From: RQOF01 sp964461135
Lineage (GTDB): Bacteria; Calditrichota; Calditrichia; RBG-13-44-9
NCBI GenBank assembly: GCA_964461135.1
Contig: CAYWTB010000026.1
Location: 1-53,070, forward strand
Direction of reading: 5' to 3'
DNA: 53,070 bases
Every line of letters begins with the position of its first letter. Within the stretch, counting starts at the first letter, position 1. The position numbers and the translations under genes are program-made. Positions 7,720-16,475 of the stretch are shown one piece after another. The notes under the pieces were generated by a model. The model made no database searches, had not been told where the DNA came from, and saw only the letters and a program-made list of their open reading frames with translations.

Positions 7720-9087
7720 TTACTCACTTTTTTTTCTTAGATCGATAACAGCAAAATAGGGTGTAGATTGCCTTAAAACTTTAAAAAATACAAAATCCGG
7801 ACTGTTTTCCTGCAGCTGCAGGTATATTTTTTTAAAAGTATCCAAATTATTTACTTTTTCTTTATTTATCAATTCAATTACATCTCCGGCTCTTAATCCG
7901 GCCTGATCTGCCAGCTCTCCGTTTTTAACAGCAGAAATATATACACCATCATAATCAGTCAGTCCCTGAATCTGAAAAATCTGCTTGGTTATGCTCTTTA
8001 CCACCAGTCCCCAATTTTCCCCCTCAAATTCGGGCTGGTATTCAAAAGGTTCTTTTACCGGGCTGACTGTGATCTTCTTAATGGTTCCCCGGCGCCAGAT
8101 TTCGAAAATAGCGGGTTGCTCGACAGGGAGGTCAGCAATAATTTTTCTGACCGCGGGTAAATCTTCCTCAAAACTGGCATGTATGGAAACCTGATTAATA
8201 GAAGCGATGACATCACCCGCTTCAAATCCGGCTTTTTCCCCGGGGGAATGCGGATCCAGACCAGCTACCAGCACCCCGCTCAGGTCAGGCTCTTTCAGAT
8301 ATTCCTTTAGCTCTTTAACCGGTTGAAGTTCCAGTCCCACCCAGCTTCGGCGAATAGAATTTCCGGCCAGTAGCTTTTCTGATATTTCTCTGGCAAGATT
8401 TATGGGGATGGCAAATCCCAGATTCTGTGCCAGGAAAACCCCGCGCGCATTAATTCCCACAACTTCACCATTCAGGTTAATCAGCGGGCCACCGCTATTA
8501 CCGGGATTTATGGCTGCATCAGTCTGTATCCATAAATTATAGGGAGATATCATGGAACCGCGGTCTTCAAAATAACGATCGATGGAACTGATTACTCCCA
8601 TGCTTACCGAACGGGACAGCCCCAGCGGGCTTCCCAGGGCGAGGACGAACTGGCCCACCTCCAGGCTGTCTGAATTCCCCAATTCTGCGTAAGGCAACGG
8701 CTGGTTTCCCCACTCTTCTCTATTCAGCTTAAGCACAGCCACATCGGTGGATGGATCGCTGCCGATTATTTCCGCGGAAAGTTTTTTTTTGTTGGAGAGA
8801 GTACAGGTAACCTTCTCGGCATTCTCGATTACATGATGATTGGTGAGTATGTAGCCGTCCTGTGAAAATATAAATCCGCTGCCGGTAACCAGGGTATGTC
8901 GCTTTTCCCCGGTTGAAAAAATGGTGCGCACCGGTTCAATGTGAACCAGTGCAGGCATAACCTTATCCCTGGCTTCCAGAACCTGCTGTTGCAATTGTCC
9001 CGGTGCCGGCGTTGAAAAACTGCTAACCACCCGGCAAAGGTTCAGCAGGGAAATGGTCATGAACAGGAGTATTTTTGAAAATTTCAT
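7720..9087 (-). CDS. HtrA/DegP-type periplasmic serine protease
   Basis: A 455-residue protein with an N-terminal signal segment (residues 1-23), a trypsin-like domain and two PDZ domains (about 240-345 and 365-450). The catalytic triad is complete: His85 in ILTNHHVIENA, Asp115 in DPSTDVAVLKL and Ser198 in NPGNSGGPLI. The family degrades or refolds misfolded envelope proteins in the periplasm. It is the first gene of a minus-strand run, 33 bases upstream of the broken DUF2914 gene and one gene upstream of the catalytically dead paralogue, so a mixed active/inactive pair is plausible. A promoter should lie in the divergent gap to 9419, but I could not identify boxes with confidence. Confidence 0.95.
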   Translation of the reverse strand: MKFSKILLFMTISLLNLCRVVSSFSTPAPGQLQQQVLEARDKVMPALVHIEPVRTIFSTGEKRHTLVTGSGFIFSQDGYILTNHHVIENAEKVTCTLSNKKKLSAEIIGSDPSTDVAVLKLNREEWGNQPLPYAELGNSDSLEVGQFVLALGSPLGLSRSVSMGVISSIDRYFEDRGSMISPYNLWIQTDAAINPGNSGGPLINLNGEVVGINARGVFLAQNLGFAIPINLAREISEKLLAGNSIRRSWVGLELQPVKELKEYLKEPDLSGVLVAGLDPHSPGEKAGFEAGDVIASINQVSIHASFEEDLPAVRKIIADLPVEQPAIFEIWRRGTIKKITVSPVKEPFEYQPEFEGENWGLVVKSITKQIFQIQGLTDYDGVYISAVKNGELADQAGLRAGDVIELINKEKVNNLDTFKKIYLQLQENSPDFVFFKVLRQSTPYFAVIDLRKKSE

Positions 9088-9418
9088 ATCTCTTTTAAAT
9101 CCAGATTTTTTTAAATTACCTGTTGTAAAAAATTACATGTATTATGATGTCAGAATAATGGGCATCAGAATTACTAAAAAAAAAATGAAACCATTAATCT
9201 GAAATTTCGCTCTCCATTCGCTTACGGAATTGATTTGCCGTTTATATTTAATGGATTCGCTATTAATAGTATTTACAAATGTATTTTTAACTATTTTTCG
9301 CACTGATGAAAAATAAAATGAAAATATACTATGATATCGGTCATGATGCTATTGATTTACATTTCATTTATATCCATTTTACCCTCCATGTGGCGAAATG
9401 GGGAGGGGTACAATATTT
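9088..9418. other. Divergent AT-rich promoter region
   Basis: About 330 bases between the outward-facing htrA-like and rlmI-type genes. It is strongly AT-rich and has no open frame worth calling. It must hold the promoters for both directions, but I see no unambiguous -35/-10 pair. The only firm signal is GGGAGGGG at 9401-9408, the ribosome site of the downstream gene. Confidence 0.45.
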
Positions 9419-10606
9419 ATGAGCTCTTATGAAAATCCGGCCGTGCGTGTTTTACTTAAAAAAGAACGGGATAAATCGGTTAAAAATTATCACCCCTGGA
9501 TTTTCAGTGGTGCCATAGCTGGGGTAACCGGAGGTTACATTCCCGGAGATATTGTGCCAGTCTACTCCCATTCGGGGGAATTCCTGGCTAAAGGTTTTAT
9601 CAATCCCCATTCCCAGATCAGAATACGCATATTGACCTTTAAGGATGAACCCATAGATGACCATTTTTTCCTGCATCGCCTGAGAAAGGCCCAACTTCTG
9701 CGGACCACTGAAATTTCCGGATTAACCACGGCATACCGGGCGGTTCATGGAGATGGTGACTATTTACCTGGTCTGGTGATTGATGTATATAATGACATCT
9801 GTGTTGTGCAGGTGTATTCGCACGGTATGGAAAATTTAAGAAATCCACTGTTAGAGTGGCTGAAAACGGTTTTTTCACCTGCAGGTATCGTGGAACGCAG
9901 TGAAGGATCCAGCCGTAAAGAAGAAGGTCTGGCTTTGCGCAAGGAATTAATATTGGGGAAAATTGACCCCCGGCTTATAATAGAAGAAAATGGTATCCGG
10001 TATTATGTGGACCTTCTGAAAGGACAGAAAACCGGATTTTTTCTGGATCAGCGGGATAACCGGGCGCGAATCGGGCAACTTTCTGCCGGGAAAAGCCTGC
10101 TCAACTGTTTTTCTTATACGGGAGGATTCAGCCTTGCGGCTGCCGTTAACGGTGCAGTAACCACTTCCGTGGAAATTAGCCAGAATGCCCAGGATCTGGC
10201 CATTGCCAATTTTGGCTTAAATCAGTTGGATCCCTCTGCTCATAGTTTCCGGGTCAAAAGTGCATTTGATTTTTTTTATGATACAAAGGATTCTTTTGAG
10301 GTCATTGTGCTGGATCCGCCAGCTTTTGTGAAGAGACGGTCACAGGTAAACAAGGGAAGCCGGGCATATAAGGAAATTAACAGGCTGGCATTTAATGCGC
10401 TGTCTCCGCAGGGACATCTGCTCACCTGTAGTTGTTCTGCACATGTATCCTGGGATCTGTTTCAAAAAATAATATTTGCCGCAGCGCAAGAGAGCGGGAA
10501 AAATGTCCAGATTATCGGCCGTTACGGACAACCCTCGGATCACCCAGTTAATATTTATCATCCCGAGGGGGAATACTTGAAAACGTTTCTGTTGCGGACA
10601 CCGTAA
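9419..10606 (+). CDS. rlmI: RlmI-type 23S rRNA (cytosine-C5) methyltransferase
   Basis: A 395-residue class I SAM methyltransferase of the RlmI/RlmK group, which modifies 23S rRNA (C1962 in E. coli). The N-terminal PUA-like domain includes YHPWIFSGAI. It is followed by GDGDYLPGLVID and FFLDQRDNR, the SAM motif NCFSYTGGFSLAA, motif IV LDPPAFVK and the catalytic-cysteine-like LLTCSCS. An upstream ATG at 9398 is in frame, but GGGAGGGG at 9401-9408 lies between it and the ATG at 9419, so 9419 is the likely start. The gene stands alone, with htrA divergent upstream and the YbaK-type gene convergent downstream. Confidence 0.92.
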   Translation: MSSYENPAVRVLLKKERDKSVKNYHPWIFSGAIAGVTGGYIPGDIVPVYSHSGEFLAKGFINPHSQIRIRILTFKDEPIDDHFFLHRLRKAQLLRTTEISGLTTAYRAVHGDGDYLPGLVIDVYNDICVVQVYSHGMENLRNPLLEWLKTVFSPAGIVERSEGSSRKEEGLALRKELILGKIDPRLIIEENGIRYYVDLLKGQKTGFFLDQRDNRARIGQLSAGKSLLNCFSYTGGFSLAAAVNGAVTTSVEISQNAQDLAIANFGLNQLDPSAHSFRVKSAFDFFYDTKDSFEVIVLDPPAFVKRRSQVNKGSRAYKEINRLAFNALSPQGHLLTCSCSAHVSWDLFQKIIFAAAQESGKNVQIIGRYGQPSDHPVNIYHPEGEYLKTFLLRTP

Positions 10607-10731
10607 AAGAGGGGTATGAACCTGTAATTTTTCACTGGCTGAAAGGGAAGATTTTATCCGTTGTGAAAATAAGCTTCAGCCATAATAATTCTCAGGGAAT
10701 AAAATTTCCGGATATTTTATGATGCGGAAAC

Positions 10732-11202
10732 TTACAGGTGTTCTGAGAACGTGCCTATCATGGGCTTAACCAGCCGTTCATAATCCGCATACTTCATTTT
10801 AATGACTTCTGAGTGCGTCATGGCATTAAAGCAGATGTCATCATCTTTGGTAAGAGAGCTGTCCACAAAGGTCTTAAGTTCGTAAAGATTTCCGAAGGGA
10901 GGCATGGCGCCGATTTCGCTTTTGGGAAAGAGGCCTTCAAATTCTGCTTCGCTGGCCAGTTCAATATTTTTGTTGTGGGATACCTGGTGGAAAAGATCCA
11001 TATTAATTTTGTGGGTAGCCGGCAGTACGGCCATTACAAATTTACCATCTGCTTTCAGAATCACGGTTTTGGCAAAAATTTTACCCGGCACATGACAACT
11101 GGCAGCCACTTCCTGTGCAGTATAGGCCTTAGAGTGTATCATTGTCACATATTTTACATGATTATCATCCAGAAAACCCGTTAGCTTTTTCTTCAGAGGC
11201 AT
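10732..11202 (-). CDS. YbaK/ProX-type aminoacyl-tRNA deacylase
   Basis: A 156-residue protein of the YbaK/ProRS-associated editing-domain family, which clears mischarged aminoacyl-tRNAs such as Cys- or Ala-tRNA(Pro). The family pattern is visible: HSKAYTAQEVAASCHVPG, then AKTVILKADGKFVMAVLPA, and EIGAMPPFGNLYELKTFVD. The length is normal for a free-standing enzyme. A strong AGGAGG lies six bases before the ATG at 11200-11202. It converges with rlmI; the 125-base gap contains a long-looped inverted repeat (TGGCTGAA / TTCAGCCA) too weak to call a terminator. The precise substrate amino acid cannot be read from the sequence. Confidence 0.9.
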   Translation of the reverse strand: MPLKKKLTGFLDDNHVKYVTMIHSKAYTAQEVAASCHVPGKIFAKTVILKADGKFVMAVLPATHKINMDLFHQVSHNKNIELASEAEFEGLFPKSEIGAMPPFGNLYELKTFVDSSLTKDDDICFNAMTHSEVIKMKYADYERLVKPMIGTFSEHL

Positions 11203-11865
11203 GGGATCCTCCTTCTGGTTTGGATGTTTAATTAATAAATTAAATGATTAACGGAAAAAGTCAAGTTTTTTTCTGTATGTAAGATAAGCTATAAAATGAA
11301 CCGATGCATATGAAATATGCTGATTTTTGTATGTAATCATTCGGACCGGGAGTCTGGGATAAGGGTTTTCCATCCTTTATGAAGGACAGGGTAATGAATA
11401 TAAGGCGAGTACAGAATTAAGAATTATTACATTAAGAAAATATCCATAGAAAAAAGGGAGGAGCTCCCCTCGCAAAGGAAAGTGGAGTCCGCCGGAGGTT
11501 TGGCCATCCGATGATTTTATGATTGATAGATCGAGTTTTAACAAACATCCTGGAAGTAATTAGTGTTATTGTATTTAATGAGTTCGCCACGCTCCAGGTG
11601 TAATAGCAATACTTTGCTGGGTATAGAGAAAAATTGTAAATTCGAGAAGTGTTACAGGCCGGCATCAACCTGTAAAAATGGCAAAATCATATAATATATT
11701 ATTCGCTTTTATTCATAAAATTTGAAAAAACGATTTTTTTATTTGTAACTTCTTTCTATTTTCTGCGTCATACTGGCGATTTATAAGTTTAATTAAAGAG
11801 CAGGGAACTCGGGAATTATAAATTCGTATATCTCATGCTATAATTTCAATCAGGAGGTATAAAAA
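11203..11865. other. Long intergenic region, nothing recognised
   Basis: About 660 bases between divergent genes. The middle (about 11450-11520) is less AT-rich and gives short open frames on both strands, none with a ribosome site or a recognisable product. I saw no tRNA-like fold, riboswitch or repeat. The only clear signal is the Shine-Dalgarno sequence just before 11866. Confidence 0.45.
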
Positions 11866-12570
11866 ATGATCTTCTTTAAAATGAAAAATAATAATGATGA
11901 AGATGATGATACGTTGGATGATGATGAAGAAGATGAGGAGGATGAGAAGGAAAAATCCGAGGGAGAAGAAACTGAGGATTTGGAGGAGTTAGAGGAGATA
12001 GAATCCAAACTGGAGCGTGGAGAGGATGTGGCTCTGACAGCTCTTGAGACTAAGGTATTATCAAAAACCCAGACCATATACTCCTGTCCCCGATGCAAGA
12101 AGATATACTTTAATAAAAAATGGGTAAAGGATATTATTACCGATCTGTATTCAGTTCACCCGCAACTGGCTTATTGTCCGAAATGTGTGGGGAAAACCTT
12201 TGAAAATTTCATAGGTAGTATTGAGATTTTTGATAAAAACCTTAAAGAGCGTAAGGAGAGGGTTATTGAACTGGCCCGGCAGGTTGAACAGTCTCTGGAA
12301 GATGCCCCTCCTTTTGAAAACATTATAAATATCATTGAAAAAACCGGGATACTTTTTATCTTCACCAATACCACCAGGCTGGCTTTCGAAATCGGAAAAG
12401 TTTTGCGTCAGGAATTCGGCGGGGGAATTCAGTATGAGTGGTTCGAGCGCAATCAGTATTTAAGAATAAAATGGTATAACGAGGTAGACAATAAGGCCTA
12501 TTTCAAGGAAAAATTGCGCGCACTAAAGGACAGGCGTTTCGGAATGTTTGCCTTTGAAGACGAAGAATAA
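11866..12570 (+). CDS. Acidic zinc-ribbon protein, NMD3/BCAM0308-like
   Basis: A 234-residue cytoplasmic protein. Residues about 10-55 are almost entirely Asp/Glu with some Lys/Ser, a disordered acidic tail. A zinc ribbon follows: YSCPRCKKIYF (about 72-82) and YCPKCVGKTF (about 108-117). The C-terminal half contains LARQVEQSLED, a short beta-rich stretch (TGILFIFTNTTRLAFEIG) and EFGGGIQYEWFERNQYLRI. That layout resembles the bacterial BCAM0308 family and, more distantly, the zinc-binding part of archaeal/eukaryal NMD3. The function is not known in bacteria; an RNA or ribosome role is inference. GGAGG lies nine bases before the ATG, and a hairpin terminator follows. Confidence 0.65.
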   Translation: MIFFKMKNNNDEDDDTLDDDEEDEEDEKEKSEGEETEDLEELEEIESKLERGEDVALTALETKVLSKTQTIYSCPRCKKIYFNKKWVKDIITDLYSVHPQLAYCPKCVGKTFENFIGSIEIFDKNLKERKERVIELARQVEQSLEDAPPFENIINIIEKTGILFIFTNTTRLAFEIGKVLRQEFGGGIQYEWFERNQYLRIKWYNEVDNKAYFKEKLRALKDRRFGMFAFEDEE

Positions 12571-12595
12571 TTTATTATCCTATCAATCTTACCAC

Positions 12596-12631
12596 AGGCT
12601 GGTAACCCTGAAGTTATCAGCCTATTTTATT
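12596..12631 (+). terminator. Rho-independent terminator
   Basis: A ten-pair stem (AGGCTGGTAA / TTATCAGCCT, one G-U pair) with the eight-base loop CCCTGAAG at 12606-12613, followed by ATTTTATT. It begins 26 bases after the stop codon of the acidic zinc-ribbon gene and can end that transcript; it may also help end the opposing short gene. Confidence 0.75.
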
Positions 12632-12643
12632 ACCAGACCTTAT

Positions 12644-12826
12644 CTATAATTTGTCACTGAAGAAATCTTCACTTTTCCTGGTCGCCGAATCAATGAGATG
12701 AGATTTGTACTTGCCGTGCAGACTGTTAATTTCCCGGAATGCTTTTTCCTTGTCTTCAGGTAAATTCTGGGCATGACAGGAATAATATATTTTTACAAAT
12801 TCCAGAGCCAGTTCATTAAAGTCCAT
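12644..12826 (-). CDS. Small hypothetical protein
   Basis: A 60-residue open frame, MDFNELALEFVKIYY at the start, then predicted helices with CHAQNLPEDKEKAFREIN in the middle. It has no membrane segment or signal peptide. GGGAG lies about eight bases before the ATG at 12824-12826, and the composition is protein-like (amphipathic, Lys/Glu-rich), which is why I keep it. I do not recognise a family. It is transcribed away from the EamA gene. Confidence 0.5.
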   Translation of the reverse strand: MDFNELALEFVKIYYSCHAQNLPEDKEKAFREINSLHGKYKSHLIDSATRKSEDFFSDKL

Positions 12827-12919
12827 ATGTTACTCCCTTGTTTTATTAGTCGGTAAACAGTATATTCTCTTCCTAATTATAGCAATGTTGTATCATTCAG
12901 TCAAGCAGCGGAACATTTC

Positions 12920-13798
12920 ATGCCGGCATATGTAGGTCTTCTCTTTGCGGTGTTTGCAGTTTCCTGGGCATCAATATTTATCCGGTGGTGCGGGGATACT
13001 CCTGCTCTGGTAATTTCGTTTTACCGGATGTTCTGGAGCACCCTTATTTTGCTGGGATATCAGCTGGTAACCGGTCCGAGGCTTCTGCTAATAAACAAAC
13101 TAAGCAAACAGAGCCGCAATTTAATTATACTGGCGGGTATTCTGCTCGCCTTTCATTTTGCCACCTGGATAGCATCCATCCAGTTAACAAAAATTTCACA
13201 CTCGCTTATACTGGAATCCACCCACCCGGTATTTGCACTGTTGTTATCACCTGTATTTTTAAAAGAAAAGGGGAGCTGGTATGCAGTAGCTGCTGCTATT
13301 TTAACATTTTTTGGAATCGTTATAATTGCCGGACAGGATATATTTTCCTTTGATAGAAAGTTTTTGGGTGACATTCTGGCTCTGGCTGGTGCATTATTTG
13401 TAACGTTATATGTACTGATAGCCCGTCATCAGCGTGATCAGGTTCAGTTAATACCCTACCTCACAGCGGTATACGCCGGCGCAGCATTAACCCTGCTGAT
13501 CCTTATAATTCTTTTTGGCTATTCTTTATTTAACTATCCGCTGAAGGTTCACGGAGTCATGATTCTGCTGGCATTAATCCCCACCGGCATTGGACACTCC
13601 CTTATTAACTGGGCAGCCAGGAAAATCCCCGTTTATAAGGTAAACTTCAGCATCCTGGGAGAGCCCATTATTGCATCATTTCTGGCTTTCTGGCTGTTCA
13701 GGGAAAAACCTTACGGCCTGTTTTACTTGGGGGCTGTATTTATTATTTTCGGAATCATTCTGGCATTATCAGAACGGACGGCTACAAATGAAATATAA
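12920..13798 (+). CDS. EamA/DMT family inner-membrane transporter
   Basis: A 292-residue protein with ten hydrophobic helices in two homologous halves, as in the drug/metabolite transporter superfamily. EamA marks are visible in each half: FAVSWASIFIRWCGD and SFYRMFWSTLIL near the start, HPVFALLLSPVFLKEK, then GDILALAGALFVTLY and GEPIIASFLAFWLFREKP. Substrates in this family range from amino acids and metabolites to drugs, so the cargo cannot be inferred. No strong ribosome site precedes the ATG at 12920. The last 11 bases overlap the start of the radical SAM gene, so the two are probably co-transcribed. Confidence 0.9.
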   Translation: MPAYVGLLFAVFAVSWASIFIRWCGDTPALVISFYRMFWSTLILLGYQLVTGPRLLLINKLSKQSRNLIILAGILLAFHFATWIASIQLTKISHSLILESTHPVFALLLSPVFLKEKGSWYAVAAAILTFFGIVIIAGQDIFSFDRKFLGDILALAGALFVTLYVLIARHQRDQVQLIPYLTAVYAGAALTLLILIILFGYSLFNYPLKVHGVMILLALIPTGIGHSLINWAARKIPVYKVNFSILGEPIIASFLAFWLFREKPYGLFYLGAVFIIFGIILALSERTATNEI

Positions 13799-15086
13799 AC
13801 AATATGCTCTTGGAATCCGTCTGCAGGCTTTCAATCGTCTCACTTTTCCGGTTATTCTGCATGAACTGGAAACCTCCGGACTAACTTCGATTTTTAATAC
13901 CATCCTCATCAGAAATAGAGAAGAACTTCAGCGTTTTATCCTGCAGCCGATCCCGGGGTTGCTATTTTATTCGTTCATGTCTCCCCATCTGCCGGAAGTG
14001 GACGAAGAGCTGAACTGGGTGCGGCTTCAAAAAAATCTCATGCTTAAGACGGTTGCCGGTGGACCTCATACCAGCGGAGATCCGGTATCGAGTCTTAAAA
14101 TAGGATTTGATTTCGCATTTTCCGGAGCGGCGGAAATGGGACTGCATGCTTTTATATGGGATTTTCTGGATGGCAGATTACCCGACCTTCCTGCAATTTA
14201 TACAGTGCCCGGAATTGACCGGCTGGATCGCAGTATACCGTTTTCAAGTCTCATGAAAACATCGCCGCCGCTGGAAATAACCCGCGGTTGTTACTGGAAC
14301 TGCCGGTTTTGCCAGACCTCCTGCCGAAAAACCGTTCATCGTTCGATGGATTCTGTAGCCGGGTATTATACTGAACTCCGGCGCAGGGGACATCATCGCC
14401 GGGTGAGTTTTATTTGTCCCTCCGCATTTGAATATGGGGCAAGTGCGGCCCGCCGGTCGAACCATGAGGCCATTGAAAAGCTGCTGGATTATTTCCTCTC
14501 CCGGGAAACGGTTCACCTGGAGTTTGGTATTTTCCCCTCCGAAATCCGGCCCAATACCTTCAACGAGCCCTTGTTGGATCTGATTGCCGGAAAATGCAGC
14601 AACAAAAAAATTACGATTGGGGCACAGTCCGGAAGCCAGCGCCTGCTTAAAATTATCCGCCGCGGGCATACCACGGAAGATATAGAAAACGCCTGTGAAT
14701 TGTGCCTGCGCAAGAATTTGCAGGCACAGGTGGATTTTATCTTCGGATTTCCCGACGAGACGTCTTATGACCGCCATGAATCGTTGAAATTTATTAGCAA
14801 ACTGAATCGGCAATACCGGGCAAGGATACACCTGCACTATTTTATACCGTTATCCGGTACTGACCTGGCTGATTCATATCCCGGGCGGCTGGATTATAGA
14901 ACTATTGATACCCTGGATAAATTTCAGCGGGGGGGAATATGTACAGGCTGGTGGCGGGAAGGGAGAAAAATATCGGAAAGTCTGGTGACCTTTCGGGATG
15001 AACTGAAACAAATTTCGTTGGAATACATGGTTGTGCAGCCTCATAACTTCTGCAGCCGGGAAGTACCGGCAATCGCGAAATTATAG
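13788..15086 (+). CDS. B12-binding-like / radical SAM protein
   Basis: A 432-residue protein. Residues about 30-140 look like the B12-binding Rossmann domain of the HemN/MiaB-like class (TVAGGPHTSGDP, DFAFSGAAE). The radical SAM cluster motif is C168-X3-C172-X2-C175 in EITRGCYWNCRFCQ, and the barrel continues with KITIGAQSGSQRLLK and DFIFGFPDET. The layout matches the family annotated as B12-binding/radical SAM (TIGR04013-like), whose substrate is unknown. The frame is open upstream, but the ATG at 13788 is chosen because earlier starts lie deep inside the transporter gene. No HcgA- or methyltransferase-type partner is nearby; the only linked gene is the EamA transporter. Confidence 0.85.
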   Translation: MKYKQYALGIRLQAFNRLTFPVILHELETSGLTSIFNTILIRNREELQRFILQPIPGLLFYSFMSPHLPEVDEELNWVRLQKNLMLKTVAGGPHTSGDPVSSLKIGFDFAFSGAAEMGLHAFIWDFLDGRLPDLPAIYTVPGIDRLDRSIPFSSLMKTSPPLEITRGCYWNCRFCQTSCRKTVHRSMDSVAGYYTELRRRGHHRRVSFICPSAFEYGASAARRSNHEAIEKLLDYFLSRETVHLEFGIFPSEIRPNTFNEPLLDLIAGKCSNKKITIGAQSGSQRLLKIIRRGHTTEDIENACELCLRKNLQAQVDFIFGFPDETSYDRHESLKFISKLNRQYRARIHLHYFIPLSGTDLADSYPGRLDYRTIDTLDKFQRGGICTGWWREGRKISESLVTFRDELKQISLEYMVVQPHNFCSREVPAIAKL

Positions 15087-15221
15087 AACACGGTCTTCCA
15101 TTGCCCACAGCAAAACTGAAACATCCCCAAGAACGGATTTAAGAGTAGATATCGCTTTTTTTTAAACAGGTTTGAATTCCTGCACCCGTATGGGAATTCA
15201 TTGGATAAATGTGGTTACATT

Positions 15222-16223
15222 TCAGGATGGAGAGAATAAAAGAGAAATCCAGACCTGCAACAGATTTTTCAGGTGGGGGCTTGAAAATTTCAGCGAGCTC
15301 AGCGTTTTCTTAATAACATCCGGATCATATTTCAGATTAATCATCTTTTTCTGCATGCTGAGGCCCTGATTTACAGGAAGCTTTTCACCACTGATGGTTA
15401 TTTTTGAAATAAGGCCTTTGTGAATTTCCAGGTCTGCCTGTATTTCTCCGGCTCTTGTAATTATTTTGTTATGATAGGAAAAGTCGGGCGACTCACCGAA
15501 ATTCCATTTCCATTGGTGGTATTTCCGATCTGCCAGTTGCCTGATTTCATTCCATTGGGACAGGGAGGGATTATATTCCGGAATCTCCTTCTGTCCGCGA
15601 AAAACATATTCCAGGATAATCCGCCTGAATTTATTCATGCTCATCGGCCGGGGAAGATAGTCGCTGACATTGACTACCCGGCGACGTGCAGACTTAATGG
15701 CCCTTGAATCGAAGTAACCGCCGGGTGGCAACAGTGCCTGATTAAGGAGGTCCAGTCTTGAACGGAACAACAGAGTTCCATGACTGATCATCCTGTTTTT
15801 TGAGGTAAACTGAGCATTCCCGGATATCTTACGCTGCCCGATGACCAGATCATTCCTGCCGCCTGATTTTGCCCTGATTCCCAGAGAATGTAATGCCTCC
15901 AGAATAGGCTGGTTGAAAAACCGGTAATTATTAAATTTGAATTTTTCGTACCGGGTTATAAAACTAAAATTAAGATTTCCCTTATCGTGGTAAACCGTTC
16001 CGCCGCCGGATAAGCGTCGGATAACCGGAATACCCTTTTTCCGCAGGAACAGGAGATTAATCTCTTCAAACGCATTCTGATGACGTCCGATAATCACGGC
16101 AGGGCTATTAAAGGACAGGAGGAAATAATCTTCGGTCATACCCGGATTTCTTACAACGTACTCTTCCAGAGCAAGATTTAAGGCTGGATCTGTGATGTTT
16201 TGGTTGTTTATCAGGTAGTGCAT
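15222..16223 (-). CDS. lplA: Lipoate-protein ligase A
   Basis: A 333-residue protein of the LplA family, which attaches free lipoate via lipoyl-AMP to lipoyl domains of 2-oxoacid dehydrogenases and the glycine cleavage H protein. Visible motifs are SPAVIIGRHQNAFEE, RRLSGGGTVYHDKGNLNFSF (the RRxSGGGxVxHD core), KSGGRNDLVIGQRKISGNAQ (catalytic lysine region) and HGTLLF. The C-terminal accessory domain (about 250-333) is present, as in E. coli LplA. No Shine-Dalgarno sequence precedes the ATG at 16221-16223. It is divergent from the CoA-ligase operon; no lipoylated enzyme is encoded in this window. Confidence 0.93.
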   Translation of the reverse strand: MHYLINNQNITDPALNLALEEYVVRNPGMTEDYFLLSFNSPAVIIGRHQNAFEEINLLFLRKKGIPVIRRLSGGGTVYHDKGNLNFSFITRYEKFKFNNYRFFNQPILEALHSLGIRAKSGGRNDLVIGQRKISGNAQFTSKNRMISHGTLLFRSRLDLLNQALLPPGGYFDSRAIKSARRRVVNVSDYLPRPMSMNKFRRIILEYVFRGQKEIPEYNPSLSQWNEIRQLADRKYHQWKWNFGESPDFSYHNKIITRAGEIQADLEIHKGLISKITISGEKLPVNQGLSMQKKMINLKYDPDVIKKTLSSLKFSSPHLKNLLQVWISLLFSPS

Positions 16224-16475
16224 TTTAAAACATTTTGAATATGAGGGATTTTTTGAAATTAAAGATTCCGGATTTAAGTGTACTATGAATTAAAGTTATT
16301 TCAATATCGAATCATGTACAAATGAAATTTCTGTTGCAGAGGATATTGTAACATTTTTAACTTAATTCTTGAATCATTTGTGCTAATAATAAGAGAAAAG
16401 GAATCAAAAAAATATTTGTGAAAATATCCTCATTTTGATTCCGGCAGACATCTTAATCTGCATGAGAGGACTAAT

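Noticed and set aside
10640..10690. TGGCTGAA / TTCAGCCA inverted repeat between rlmI and the YbaK-type gene
   Set aside because: Loop of over 30 bases and no T-tract; too weak for a terminator.
12985..13353. Long plus-strand open frame (122 codons) within the EamA transporter gene
   Set aside because: It is a shadow frame of a clear transporter; no ribosome site and no protein-like pattern.
13671..13787. Upstream in-frame extension of the radical SAM gene
   Set aside because: It lies wholly inside the transporter gene and does not look like the family N-terminus; the ATG at 13788 fits better.
14244..14837. Antisense open frame (197 codons) across the radical SAM gene
   Set aside because: Overlaps the cluster-binding region of a well-supported gene on the other strand and resembles no family.
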